A stretch of 64,000 bases of DNA from Myxococcus guangdongensis (GTDB lineage Bacteria > Myxococcota > Myxococcia > Myxococcales > Myxococcaceae), in contig NZ_JAJVKW010000002.1 of the NCBI RefSeq assembly GCF_024198255.1, positions 186,001 to 250,000 of the forward strand, written 5' to 3'. This document shows positions 1-11,100 of the stretch, one piece after another. Position 1 is the first letter of the stretch. Each line of letters starts with the position of its first letter. Both the position numbers and the translations under genes were made by a program. Below the pieces are notes generated by a model. It was not told where the DNA came from. It made no database searches and saw only the letters and a list, made by a program, of their open reading frames with translations.

Positions 1-105
1 TGTGATAGTTGCAACACAGGTGGGAAGGTTGAACCCGCCAAGGAGGGCTCGCACTATGGGCGCGACTTGGGATATTCCTGCGCCAGCTTCAGAAGGGACC
101 TCTCC

Positions 106-570
106 ATGAACCGCACCTTCCGTAACATGGTCGCCGGGCTGGCACTGCTGGTGGGGATGTTGTGCGGGATGATGCCTGCGTCCGCTGAAGCCGAGCCCCT
201 CTATTTCGCCGTCGAGGTCTGGCGCGACGGGCGACTGGTGGCCCAGCCCAAGCTGCTCGGAGAGACGGGCCGCACGCTGCGCGCCGAGCGCCGCCGCCCG
301 GGTGCGCCCACGGCGGACTACCGGCTGGTGCTGATGCCGCGCGCCGAGGGCGAGTCCTTCCTCCTCCAGCTGGACCTGCTCCTGCCGGAGGCCAAGGGCC
401 ACTCGGAGCTGGCGCTGCTCCACGGTCAGCAGCGCAAGCTGCAGCTCGGCCGCGTGCCGGGCGAGCTGGAAGTGTCGCTGCTCCTGATGAAGGTGGACTC
501 GCCCGAGTTCCGAGCCCTCATGCAGCTGGGCACCGACGGCGGCAAGAGCGGCACCGCCTGCTCCATCTGA
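106..570 (+). CDS. Secreted protein of unknown function
   Basis: A 154-residue protein that I do not recognise. It starts at the ATG at 106, preceded by an AGAAGGGA ribosome site at 91-98; an upstream TTG at 67 lacks such a site. Residues 1-28 form a signal peptide with a hydrophobic core and an Ala-Ser-Ala-type cleavage region. The mature part is polar and rich in Arg, Leu and Glu, with alternating strands suggestive of a small beta-sandwich, and ends in a Cys-Ser-Ile tail. It lies tail-to-tail with proB, only ten bases away. Export to the periplasm or surface is inferred; the function is unknown. Confidence 0.6.
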   Translation: MNRTFRNMVAGLALLVGMLCGMMPASAEAEPLYFAVEVWRDGRLVAQPKLLGETGRTLRAERRRPGAPTADYRLVLMPRAEGESFLLQLDLLLPEAKGHSELALLHGQQRKLQLGRVPGELEVSLLLMKVDSPEFRALMQLGTDGGKSGTACSI

Positions 571-580
571 TCCACGCCGG

Positions 581-1708
581 CTACAGCACCGCCAGGTCGT
601 CGCGGTGCACGGCCTCATCCAGGTAGCGGTAGCCCAACACGGACTCGATGTCCGACGTGCGCCTTCCAGCGATGCGTCGCAGCTCGTCCGCGCCGTAGGA
701 CGCGAGCCCGCGCGCGAACACCTCGCCGGACGCGTCCGCCAGGTCCACCGGGTCTCCCCGGTCGAAGTCGCCCGTCACCAGCTTCACGCCGCTGGGCAAG
801 AGGCTGCGCTTGCCGTTCACGATGGCCTCGCGCGCGCCGGCGTCCACGGTGAGTGTGCCCAGGGGCCGCAGCGCATGGGCAATCCACGCGGCGCGTGAGC
901 CCCGGCGCGCGCCGGTGGGCTCGAAGAGGGTGCCCACGGGCTCGCCCTCCAGCACGGCGCGCAGGCGGCCGGGCAAGGCGCCCGAGGTGATGACGCCGCG
1001 GATGCCCTGCTCGGCGGCGCTCGCGGCGGCACGGACCTTGGTCGCCATGCCGCCGGTGCCCACCCCGCTGGAGGTGCCCCCCGCGAGCGCGAGGACGTCC
1101 GGGGTGACCTCCTCCACGGTGTCCAACAAGCGCGCGCCCGCGTCGCGGCGGGGGTCCGCGGTGAACAGGCCCTCCACGTCGGAGAGCAGCACCAGCGCGT
1201 CGGCCTCCACCACGCCGGCCACCAGGCCCGCGAGCGTGTCGTTGTCGCCGAACTTCAGCTCGTCCACGGAGACGGTGTCGTTCTCGTTGATGACGGGCAC
1301 CACGGACGCGGCCAACAGGCGCTCCAGGGTGTGCTTCACGTTGAGGTAGCGCCGCCTGTCGCGCATGTCCTCGTGGGTGAGCAGCACCTGCGCCACCGCC
1401 TGCCTCTGGCTTCCGAAGACGTCCTCGTAGGCCTGCATGAGGCGGCTCTGTCCCACCGCGGCGCACGCCTGCTTGCCCGGGATGTCGCGAGGGCGCGAGC
1501 CCAGGCCCAGCCGCTCCATGCCCAGGGCGATGGCGCCGCTGGACACCACCACCAGCTCGCGGCCCTGGGCCGCCCACAACAGGTCCTCCCCCAGCGCCAC
1601 GAAGTGCTCGCGGTTGAAGCGGCCGGTGGCGTGCGTGAGGGCGTTGGTGCCGATCTTCACCACCACGCGCTTCGCGGCGCGCAGGGCGTTACGTCCCGAG
1701 TGATTCAC
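581..1708 (-). CDS. proB: Glutamate 5-kinase with C-terminal PUA domain
   Basis: Phosphorylates glutamate to gamma-glutamyl phosphate, the first step of proline synthesis, in the cytoplasm. The amino-acid-kinase domain spans residues 10-260 with KIGTNAL near the start, SSGAIALG, and the ENDTVS...FGDNDTLA segment typical of ProB. A PUA domain follows at about residues 285-360, giving the usual long ProB form of about 375 residues. The reading frame is open to 1804, but homology begins just before the kinase core, so I take the GTG at 1708 (another GTG lies at 1714). It is divergent from hflX. proA is not adjacent in this window. Confidence 0.93.
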   Translation of the reverse strand: MNHSGRNALRAAKRVVVKIGTNALTHATGRFNREHFVALGEDLLWAAQGRELVVVSSGAIALGMERLGLGSRPRDIPGKQACAAVGQSRLMQAYEDVFGSQRQAVAQVLLTHEDMRDRRRYLNVKHTLERLLAASVVPVINENDTVSVDELKFGDNDTLAGLVAGVVEADALVLLSDVEGLFTADPRRDAGARLLDTVEEVTPDVLALAGGTSSGVGTGGMATKVRAAASAAEQGIRGVITSGALPGRLRAVLEGEPVGTLFEPTGARRGSRAAWIAHALRPLGTLTVDAGAREAIVNGKRSLLPSGVKLVTGDFDRGDPVDLADASGEVFARGLASYGADELRRIAGRRTSDIESVLGYRYLDEAVHRDDLAVL

Positions 1709-1857
1709 GTGCACGAGCGTAGGACGGAAAAGGAAACAGGGCGCAAGGGCCGTGTGTTCACTACGGTTCCGGCAACCCGGGCCGGAGGGGCGTGTCAGCC
1801 ACATCGTTGGGGCGCCGTATAAAGTGCCGGGAAGGACGGGGGCAGCCGGCTTCCGTC

Positions 1858-1871
1858 AGGAGAGCAAGCGT

Positions 1872-1874
<3 letters not shown>
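1858..1874 (+). promoter_or_regulatory. Ribosome site and TTG start of hflX
   Basis: AGGAGAGC at 1858-1865 lies about seven bases before a TTG at 1872. The frame is open upstream to 1752 but that part has no family similarity and no ribosome site, so this site decides the start. Confidence 0.65.
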
Positions 1875-3524
<1,650 letters not shown>

Positions 3525-3576
3525 CGCGGCGTGCGGGTTGCGAGGTGGGCATGGCTCCCCCTAGAGTCGGGGGGCC

Positions 3577-4017
3577 GTGTCCATCTCACTCGCGTCCACT
3601 TTGTCGTCGGTCCTGCTCGCCCAGGCGGTGCCGGACTACACCCGTCCTGTCTCCTCCATGTCTCCGAAGTACTTCGAGATTTTGGAGCAGAACAGCCACA
3701 TCATCTACCCGCTGGTGGCGGTGCTGACGCTGGTGCTCATCGCCGCGGGCATCCTCCAGGCGTGGAGGACGCAGGACCTGGACGGCCTGCAGAAGAGCGA
3801 GTTCAAGAAGGCCATCGTCAACGAGCTGCGCAGCAACATCACGGGCCTGCCCGGTGACGTGCTGGCGAAGGCCGTGGGGCTGGACCGACTGAAGACGCAC
3901 CGCCTGCTCGAGCAGATGCAGCAGGACGGCATGGTGGTGAGCCACACCAACTCGCAGCGCCTCACCGTCTGGCGCATCCGCGGCGCCGCCCCCGAGGCGA
4001 GCGCCCGGCGGTACTGA
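3577..4017 (+). CDS. Small membrane-anchored winged-helix-like protein
   Basis: A 146-residue protein starting at a GTG. Residues 40-60 form one transmembrane helix (SHIIYPLVAVLTLVLIAAGIL). The cytoplasmic part from about residue 72 to 135 has the helix-turn-helix-wing pattern of MarR/Lrp-like DNA-binding domains, including a helix pair over LDRLKTHRLLEQMQQDG and a basic wing ending in TVWRIRG. It lies 52 bases after hflX and may be read with it. The likely role is a membrane-tethered regulator or protein-interaction module; this is inference from fold-like patterns only. Confidence 0.5.
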   Translation: MSISLASTLSSVLLAQAVPDYTRPVSSMSPKYFEILEQNSHIIYPLVAVLTLVLIAAGILQAWRTQDLDGLQKSEFKKAIVNELRSNITGLPGDVLAKAVGLDRLKTHRLLEQMQQDGMVVSHTNSQRLTVWRIRGAAPEASARRY

Positions 4018-4023
4018 GGTCCC

Positions 4024-7000
4024 CTACTCCGCGTCCTCGACCTCCGGCAGGTACCGCCGGAGGAGCGACGCGAGGTGTCCGACTTCGGGAGCGCGCAGGA
4101 TGGAGTAGTGGTCTCCTGCAATCGCGTGCACGGTGAGCGCGCCCGTCGCCACCTGCTCCCAGCCGTGGATGCGGCGAGTGCCCGTGGCCTCGATGGAGAC
4201 GACGGGCCCTGAGTAGGGCTGGGGCACGTAGCGCCACGCGGCCAGCAGGTTCACCTCGAAGACGCGGCGCAGGGCACCGAGTGACGGCGTGATGCCACTC
4301 CCCTGTTCTCGCGAGTGCGTCTCCAGGATGCGCAACAGCGCCTCGGGTGTCTCGCCGCGCTGCGCCGCTTCGCCGTGTCCCATCGCGCGCAGCAGGTCCA
4401 GGTGGAACAGCTCACCGAAGCGCTGTGCCTCGTCCTGCCCTGGCGCGGCACCCTCTGCGTCGTACGGGCGCACGAAGCCATCGATGAGCGCGAGCAACTC
4501 CACCCGCTCTCCTCGCTGCTCGAGCTGGTGCGCCATCTCCCACGCGATGCTGGCGCCCATCGACCAGCCTCCGAGCAGATAGGGCCCACGCGGCTGCACC
4601 TCCCGCATCGCCGCGAGGTAGAGGCTCGCCATCTCGGGGATGCTCTCGCAGGGCTGCGCTTCACCATCGAGCCCACGTGATTCGAGCCCGTGGAACGGCT
4701 GCTCCGGCCCCAGGTGCTTCGCGAGCTCCGCGTAGCTCAGCACCGTGCCGCCCACGGGATGCACGCAGAAGAAGGGACGACGCCCACGTCCCTCGGTCAG
4801 TCGCACCAGCGGCGTCCAGGACGACGACTCACGTCGCAGCACCGAGGCCACGTGCTCCACCGTCGCGCGCTGGAAGAGCGCGGCCACCGGAAGGCTCCTG
4901 CCCACCGCGCCACGGATGCGCGCGAGCAGCCGGATGGCCATCAGTGAGTGTCCCCCCAGCGCGAAGAAGTCCTCCGTCACACCGACGGGGCGGACACCCA
5001 GCACCTCTTCCCACACGCCCACCAGCGTGCGCTCCAAGGCGTCACGAGGCTCCTGGTGCCCTTCGCGCGACACGCGCTGGAACGAGCCCGGAGCGGGCAG
5101 CGCCTTGCGGTCCACCTTGCCCGTGGGCGCCAGGGGAAGGGTGTCCAGGCGCACCAGCACGCTCGGCACCAGGTACTCCGGCAACCGAGCTTCGAGGCGC
5201 TCGCGCAGCACGTCCACGTCGCACGGCGCATCGTGCACCACATAGCCCACCAGTCGCTTCTCGCCGCCCTCCTCCTGCCTCGCCACCACCACCGCGTCTC
5301 TCACGCCCGGCAGCGCCTTCAGCGCCACCTCCACCTCGCCCAGCTCCACACGGAAGCCACGGACCTTCACCTGTCCGTCCACTCGCCCCAGGAACTCCAG
5401 GTTCCCGTCTCCGAGCCACCGCGCCTTGTCGCCCGTGCGATACAGCCGCGCCCCCGGCACTTCGCTCAGTGCATCCGGGATGAAGTGCTCCGCGGTCAGC
5501 TCCGCCCTGCCCCAGTACCCGTGCGCGAGGCTCGCGCCGCCGACGTATACCTCTCCCACCACCCCCACGGGGCTCGGAGCGCCCCGCGCGTCCAGCACGT
5601 ACACCTTCACATTGGAGATGGGTGTGCCCACGGGCGGCAGCGCGGGCCATGTCGACGGCGGTCCTCGCGCCCTCCACGCCGTGACGACGTGCGCTTCGGA
5701 CGGGCCATACTGGTTCTCCAGCACGCAGCCCGGCAGTCGCTCGAAGAAGGACACCAGCGCGGGCGTCACCTGCAACTGCTCCCCCGCCGTCACCACCTCG
5801 CGCAGGGGCGGCAGCTTCGCTTCATGCTGTGCCACCTCGCACAGCGCCTGGAGCGCCACGAAGGGCAGGTACAAGCGCCCCACTTTGTGCGCCCCCATGC
5901 GCCCGAGCAGCGCCACCGGGTCCCTTCGCTCCGCCTCGCCCACCAGCAACACCGTGCCGCCCAGACACCACGTGCCGAACAGCTCCTGGAACGACACATC
6001 GAAGTTCAGCGACGCGAACTGCAACGTCGTCGCGCTTGGGTCCACGGTGCGCGCGAGCAGCCACCGCAGCATGTTCCCGACCGCGCGATGGGACATGAGG
6101 ATGCCCTTGGGGCGCCCCGTGCTCCCCGACGTATAGACGAAGTAGCAAGGCGTCTCGGGGGACAGGGACAGCGCCGGAGCCTGCACGGGCCTCGTCCGGA
6201 TTCGCGCGGCCTCCTCCTCCAGACGCACCCGCCTCGTCCCCGGATGCTCGGGAAGCGCGCGGCCCAGTTCTCCCTGCACCAGCACCACGGGCGCGCCCGT
6301 GTCCTCCAGCATCTGCGCCAGGCGCTGGGCCGGATAGCTCGGGTCCAACGGGAGGAAGGCCGCGCCCGCCTTCAGTGTGGCCAGCACCGCCACCGGCATC
6401 TCCAAATCGCCCCGCTCCAGGCACAGGCCCACCGTGCTCCCCGGTGTCACCCCCAACGCGAGCAGGTGATGCGCGAGCTGGTTCGCGCGCCGCTCCAGCT
6501 CCGCGTACGTCAGCGAGGCCCCACCATCTGTCACCGCCACCGCGTCAGGTGAGCGCGCCACCTGGGCCTCGACCCACGCGTGCATGAGCCCCGCGACAGC
6601 GTCCGGTGTCTCACGACCACTCCACTCCCGAAGCAACTCCCGTCGCTCCGAGTCCGTGAGCAAGGGCGCATCACCGACGCGCACGCTCGGGTCTGCCACC
6701 AGACCCTCCAGCAACGTCACGTAGTGCCCCGCCATCCTCCGCGCCGTCGCCGCGTCGAACAGCGCGGTGTTGTACTCCCAGAAGCCCACCCAGCCCTCGG
6801 GCGTCTCGCGCAGAAAGCAGATGAGGTCGAACTTCGACATGCCGGAGTCGAAGGCCACCTCCTGCTCCACCAGCCCCGGCAGCGACGGCAGCGAGCGCGG
6901 CCCCTGGATGACGAACATCACCTGGAACAGCGGCGAGCGACTCAAGTCACGCGGCGGTCGCAGCGCCTCCACCAGCGACTCGAACGGGACGTCCTGGCGC

Positions 7001-8025
7001 GAATAGGCGCCCAGACACACCTTCCTCACCCGCCCCAACAGCGAGCGGAAGGACTCCTCCGCGTCCACATCGACACGGGGCGCCAGCGTGTTGACGAAGA
7101 ACCCGATGAGGTTCTCCAGCTCGCGCCGATTGCGTCCCGAGATGGGCGTCCCCACCACTACGTCCCGCTGTCCGCTGTAGCGGGACATCAACACCTGGAA
7201 GCACGCGAGAAACAGCATGAACGGTGTCACGCTCTCCGCGCGCCCCAGGGCCTTCACCGCCTGCGAGAGCGACACAGACAGCGGCACCGCCACGGTGGCG
7301 CCCCGGAAGGTCTGCACGGCAGGCCGGGGCCGGTCCAGGGGCAGCTCCAGCGCGGGAGAGGCTCCCGTCAGCAACGCCTTCCACCACGCGAGCTGTTCCT
7401 CCAGCAACTCCCCCTTCAGCCAGTCGCGCTGCCACACCGCGTGGTCCGCGTACTGGATGGGCAGCGCGGGCAATACAGGCGGGCGTCCTTCGGTGTGGGC
7501 CGCATAAAGCTCCCGCAGGTCACGCTCCAACACGCCCAACGACCACCCATCGCAGGAGACGTGGTGCAACATCAGGAGGAACACATGGTCGTCTTCGGCC
7601 ACGCGCAGCAGCCGAGCGCGAAGCATCGGCCCCGTGCCCAGGTCGAACGGGCGCCGCGCCTCCGCCTCCGCTTCGCGGCGTGCCTCGTCCTCGTCGGCGA
7701 CCTGCACCACCCGCAGCGTCACCGCGACCTCGTGCAGGATGTGCTGCACCGGCCGCCCCGCCTCCTCGCCAAAGGTGGTGCGCAAGGACTCGTGTCGTCG
7801 CACCAGGTCCGACAACGCACGCTCGAGCGCCGAGACATCCAGGCGCCCCTGCAGCCTCGCGAAGAACGGCACGTTGTAGGAGAAGCCTCCCGCATCCACC
7901 TGCGAGAGGAACCACAGGCGCTGCTGGGCGAAGGACAGCGGAGGAGCCGTGTCCCTCGACACAGGCACCAGCGGAGGGAGCTGACGCACCTTCCCCACAC
8001 TTCGCTTCACGTCGGACGCGGCCAT
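4024..8025 (-). CDS. NRPS termination module, C-A-PCP-TE
   Basis: Last peptide-extension module of the assembly line: it adds one amino acid and releases the chain. The 1,333 residues read as a condensation domain (about 25-455, active site HHVSCDG near 153), an adenylation domain (about 480-980, A3 motif TSGSTGRPKG near 629), a carrier domain (GGHSL near 1020) and a type I thioesterase (about 1065-1330, nucleophile motif GWSMGAS, catalytic His in GDHYS near 1304). Pocket residues aligned by eye to the GrsA code positions give D-V-Q-Y-V-A-Q-V-V-K, close to published proline codes (DVQxIAHVVK) except for Gln in place of His. The start ATG has a GGAGGTG site. It lies downstream of the large NRPS on the same strand but is separated from it by an opposite-strand PKS, so it needs its own promoter. 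Confidence 0.93.
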   Translation of the reverse strand: MAASDVKRSVGKVRQLPPLVPVSRDTAPPLSFAQQRLWFLSQVDAGGFSYNVPFFARLQGRLDVSALERALSDLVRRHESLRTTFGEEAGRPVQHILHEVAVTLRVVQVADEDEARREAEAEARRPFDLGTGPMLRARLLRVAEDDHVFLLMLHHVSCDGWSLGVLERDLRELYAAHTEGRPPVLPALPIQYADHAVWQRDWLKGELLEEQLAWWKALLTGASPALELPLDRPRPAVQTFRGATVAVPLSVSLSQAVKALGRAESVTPFMLFLACFQVLMSRYSGQRDVVVGTPISGRNRRELENLIGFFVNTLAPRVDVDAEESFRSLLGRVRKVCLGAYSRQDVPFESLVEALRPPRDLSRSPLFQVMFVIQGPRSLPSLPGLVEQEVAFDSGMSKFDLICFLRETPEGWVGFWEYNTALFDAATARRMAGHYVTLLEGLVADPSVRVGDAPLLTDSERRELLREWSGRETPDAVAGLMHAWVEAQVARSPDAVAVTDGGASLTYAELERRANQLAHHLLALGVTPGSTVGLCLERGDLEMPVAVLATLKAGAAFLPLDPSYPAQRLAQMLEDTGAPVVLVQGELGRALPEHPGTRRVRLEEEAARIRTRPVQAPALSLSPETPCYFVYTSGSTGRPKGILMSHRAVGNMLRWLLARTVDPSATTLQFASLNFDVSFQELFGTWCLGGTVLLVGEAERRDPVALLGRMGAHKVGRLYLPFVALQALCEVAQHEAKLPPLREVVTAGEQLQVTPALVSFFERLPGCVLENQYGPSEAHVVTAWRARGPPSTWPALPPVGTPISNVKVYVLDARGAPSPVGVVGEVYVGGASLAHGYWGRAELTAEHFIPDALSEVPGARLYRTGDKARWLGDGNLEFLGRVDGQVKVRGFRVELGEVEVALKALPGVRDAVVVARQEEGGEKRLVGYVVHDAPCDVDVLRERLEARLPEYLVPSVLVRLDTLPLAPTGKVDRKALPAPGSFQRVSREGHQEPRDALERTLVGVWEEVLGVRPVGVTEDFFALGGHSLMAIRLLARIRGAVGRSLPVAALFQRATVEHVASVLRRESSSWTPLVRLTEGRGRRPFFCVHPVGGTVLSYAELAKHLGPEQPFHGLESRGLDGEAQPCESIPEMASLYLAAMREVQPRGPYLLGGWSMGASIAWEMAHQLEQRGERVELLALIDGFVRPYDAEGAAPGQDEAQRFGELFHLDLLRAMGHGEAAQRGETPEALLRILETHSREQGSGITPSLGALRRVFEVNLLAAWRYVPQPYSGPVVSIEATGTRRIHGWEQVATGALTVHAIAGDHYSILRAPEVGHLASLLRRYLPEVEDAE

Positions 8026-8057
8026 GGCTGCACCTCCGTGTCACCCACTTGCTCCAG

Positions 8058-8089
8058 ATTTATCAGGTAACACAGTCATCCGGGCTCAA
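8058..8089 (-). promoter_or_regulatory. Candidate promoter of the terminal NRPS gene
   Basis: In the short divergent gap 8026-8120, the minus strand carries TTGAGC at 8089-8084 and an AT-rich GATAAA-type -10 at about 8064-8059, separated by about 19 bases. The predicted transcript would start about 25 bases before the ATG at 8025. The match is weak; the gap must nevertheless hold promoters for both this gene and the PKS gene. Confidence 0.25.
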
Positions 8090-8120
8090 CTCGTGCAGCC
8101 GGCCATGCTCTATTTCAGGG

Positions 8121-11100
8121 ATGAGTGAGCACGCGTCGGCCATCGCCATCATCGGACTGTCGCTCCGCTTTCCTGGCGCCTCGGACGCAAGACGTTTCTG
8201 GTCCAACCTCATCTCCGGTGTCGACAGCGTCACGGTGCTGGACGCCGAGCAGCGGGCGCAGGCCGGCTACCCCTCCGAGGAGGGCTGGGTCGCGGCGGCG
8301 GGCGTCATCGAGGGCGCGGACCTCTTCGATGCGCGCTTCTTCGGCTACTCGCCGCGCGAGGCCGAGCAACTGGACCCGCAGCAGCGGCTCTTCATGGAGT
8401 GCTGCTGGGGCGCGCTCGAGGCCGCGGGATACACCGCCCGCTCCAAGCCCCTGCACGTGGGCGTCTATGGCGGCGCGTCCCTCAGCAGCTATCTGCTGAC
8501 GAACGTCCTGCCCAACATGGAGCGCCGCTCCAGCGACTGGACGGAGAGCGTCCTCGGCACGCACAGCGACTTCCTGGCGACGCGCGTGGCCTACAAGCTC
8601 AACCTCACCGGCCCCGCGATGACGGTGCAGACGGCGTGCTCCACCTCGCTGACCGCCGTGCACCTCGCGTGTCAGTCGCTGCTCGCGGGGGAGTGCACGC
8701 TGGCGCTCGCGGGTGGCGCGGCCGTGCGCTCGCCCCAATTGAGCGCGTACCCCACGCAGGAGGGTGGCATCTCCTCGCCCGATGGACACTGCCGCGCCTT
8801 CGATGCCCAGGCCGCGGGCACCGTGCCGGGCAACGGCGTGGGCGTGGTGCTGCTCAAGCGGCTGGAGGACGCGCTCGCGGATGGCGACCCCATACGCGCC
8901 GTCATCCTCGGCTCGGCCGCGAACAACGATGGCAGCGGCAAGGCGGGGTTCACCGCGCCCTCCGTCTCCGGACAGGTCACCGCCATCGGTGATGCGCTGG
9001 CGCTCGCGGGCGTGGAGCCGAGTTCCCTCTCCTATATCGAAGCACACGGCACGGGCACACCCCTCGGCGACCCGGTGGAGGTCACCGCCCTCAAGCAGGT
9101 CTTCGAGGGCGTGGCGCCGGGCTCCATCGGCCTGGGCTCGGTGAAGAGCAACCTGGGCCACCTCGACTCGGCGGCCGGCGTGGCGGGACTCATCAAGGCC
9201 GTGCTGGCGCTGGAGCACCGCCAGCTCCCGCCCACCGTCCACTTCCGTCGGCCCAATCCGCTCCTGGGCCTTGACGACAGTCCCTTCTACGTCGTGGCCG
9301 AGCCGCGTCCGTGGAACACCACCGGGCCTCGGCGCGCGGGCGTGAGTTCGTTCGGCATGGGCGGCACCAACGTGCACGTGGTGCTCGAGGAAGCCCCCGT
9401 CCGTCCCGTGTCACCTTCGTCCCGTGAGACGGAGCTGCTGTTGCTCTCCGCCCGCTCCGAGGCCGCGCTGGAGCGGATGAGCACCGAGTTGGCCGAGCAC
9501 CTGGAGCACACCCAGGATTCGCTCGCGGACCTCGCGCACACGCTCCAGGTCGGGCGTCACCGCTTCGAGCACCGGAGCTTCGTCACCGCGAGCAGCGCGA
9601 AGGACGCGGCCCTGCGCCTGCGCGACGAGGGCCAACGTCCACGCACGAGCCACGACACGGTGGAGAAGCGTGGCGCGGTCTTCCTGTTCCCCGGCGCGGG
9701 CTCCCAGCGGGTGAACATGGGCGAGGAGCTGCTCGGCGAGCCCGCCTTCCGACAGTCCATCGACCGCTGCGCCGCGCTGCTCCGAGGACCTCTCGGCGCC
9801 GACGTGCGCGACGTGCTGTTCGCCTCCGCCGAGCGCTACGACACCGCGGTGCGCGAGCTGTCACGTCCCCTCTGGACCCAGGCCGCGCTGTTCACCTGCA
9901 ACTGGGCGCTCGCGCAGCTGTGGCTCTCCCGAGGCGTCCAACCCGAGGCGCTGCTCGGCCACTCCCTCGGCGAATACGTGGCGGCGTGCGTGGCGGGAGT
10001 CTTCACGCTCGAGGAGGCGCTGGAGCTCGTCACCGCGCGCGGAAGAATCATGGAGCAACTCCCACCCGGTGGGATGACGGCGGTCCTCGCGCCCGTGTCC
10101 CAGATAGAGGCGCTGCTGCATCCGCGGCTGTCCGTGGCCGCGTTGAACACGCCCTCCGATTGCGTCATCGCCGGCTCACTGGAGGCGCTCGACGCCCTGG
10201 AGTCGGAGCTCGCCGCGCGAGGCCTCGAGGCCCGGAGGCTCCGGCTCGGACAGGCCGCGCACTCGTTCATGCTGGAGCCGCACCTGGCGGACTTCGCGCG
10301 CGTCGTGTCCCGCATCAAGCCTCGCGCGCCCAAGCTGCCCATCGTGTCCAGCCTCACCGGAGACTGGCTCACCGAGCGCGAGGCCGTCAGCGTCGACTAC
10401 TGGTGCCGACACCTGCGTGAGACGGTGCGCTTCTCGGATGCACTGCACCTGTTGCTCTCGAACAAGGAGCGAGCCTTCATCGAGGTGGGCCCCGGCACGG
10501 CCCTGTCCTCGCTCACCCGACGACACCCGAGCCGCACCCACCAGCCCGTGGTCTCCACGCTGCCGTACACCTCCGAGGAACCGACGCATCCACTCGCGTC
10601 ACTCGGCGAGGCGTGGCTCGCGGGCGTCTCCATCGACTGGGGGCGCTTCCGCGCGGGCGAACAGCGTCGCCGTGTCACCCTCCCCGGCTACAGCTTCGAC
10701 CGCGAGCGATACTGGATCGAGCCCGTCACGGCCGCCCCAACGTCCGTGCGCTCCGCGGAGCCACGTGAAGAACCCAGGCCCGCGCCAACCCGACCCGAGG
10801 GCTCGCGCGCATCGCCTCCCCGCAACGACACGGAGGCCATGCTGCTCGAGTGCTTCCGTCTCACGTTCCACCTCGACGGCATCGGCATCCACGATGACTT
10901 CTTCTCACTCGGCGGCGACTCCCTGCTCGCCCTGCGCCTGAGCGCCCGCATCCACGAGCGCCTCGGTACGAAGCTGTCCCTGAAGGCCGTGCTCGAAGCC
11001 TCCACCGTGGCGCGACTCGCCGAGCGCATCAGTGGTTCTCGCGAGGCCGTGAAGACGAGCCCCGACTGTCTCGTGCAGATTCAGACGGGCACGTCCGCGA

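Noticed and set aside
7224-8120. Upstream extension of the PKS reading frame
   Set aside because: The frame is open but overlaps the NRPS gene on the other strand and encodes Pro/Arg/Ala-rich sequence without domains. The KS domain begins directly after the ATG at 8121.
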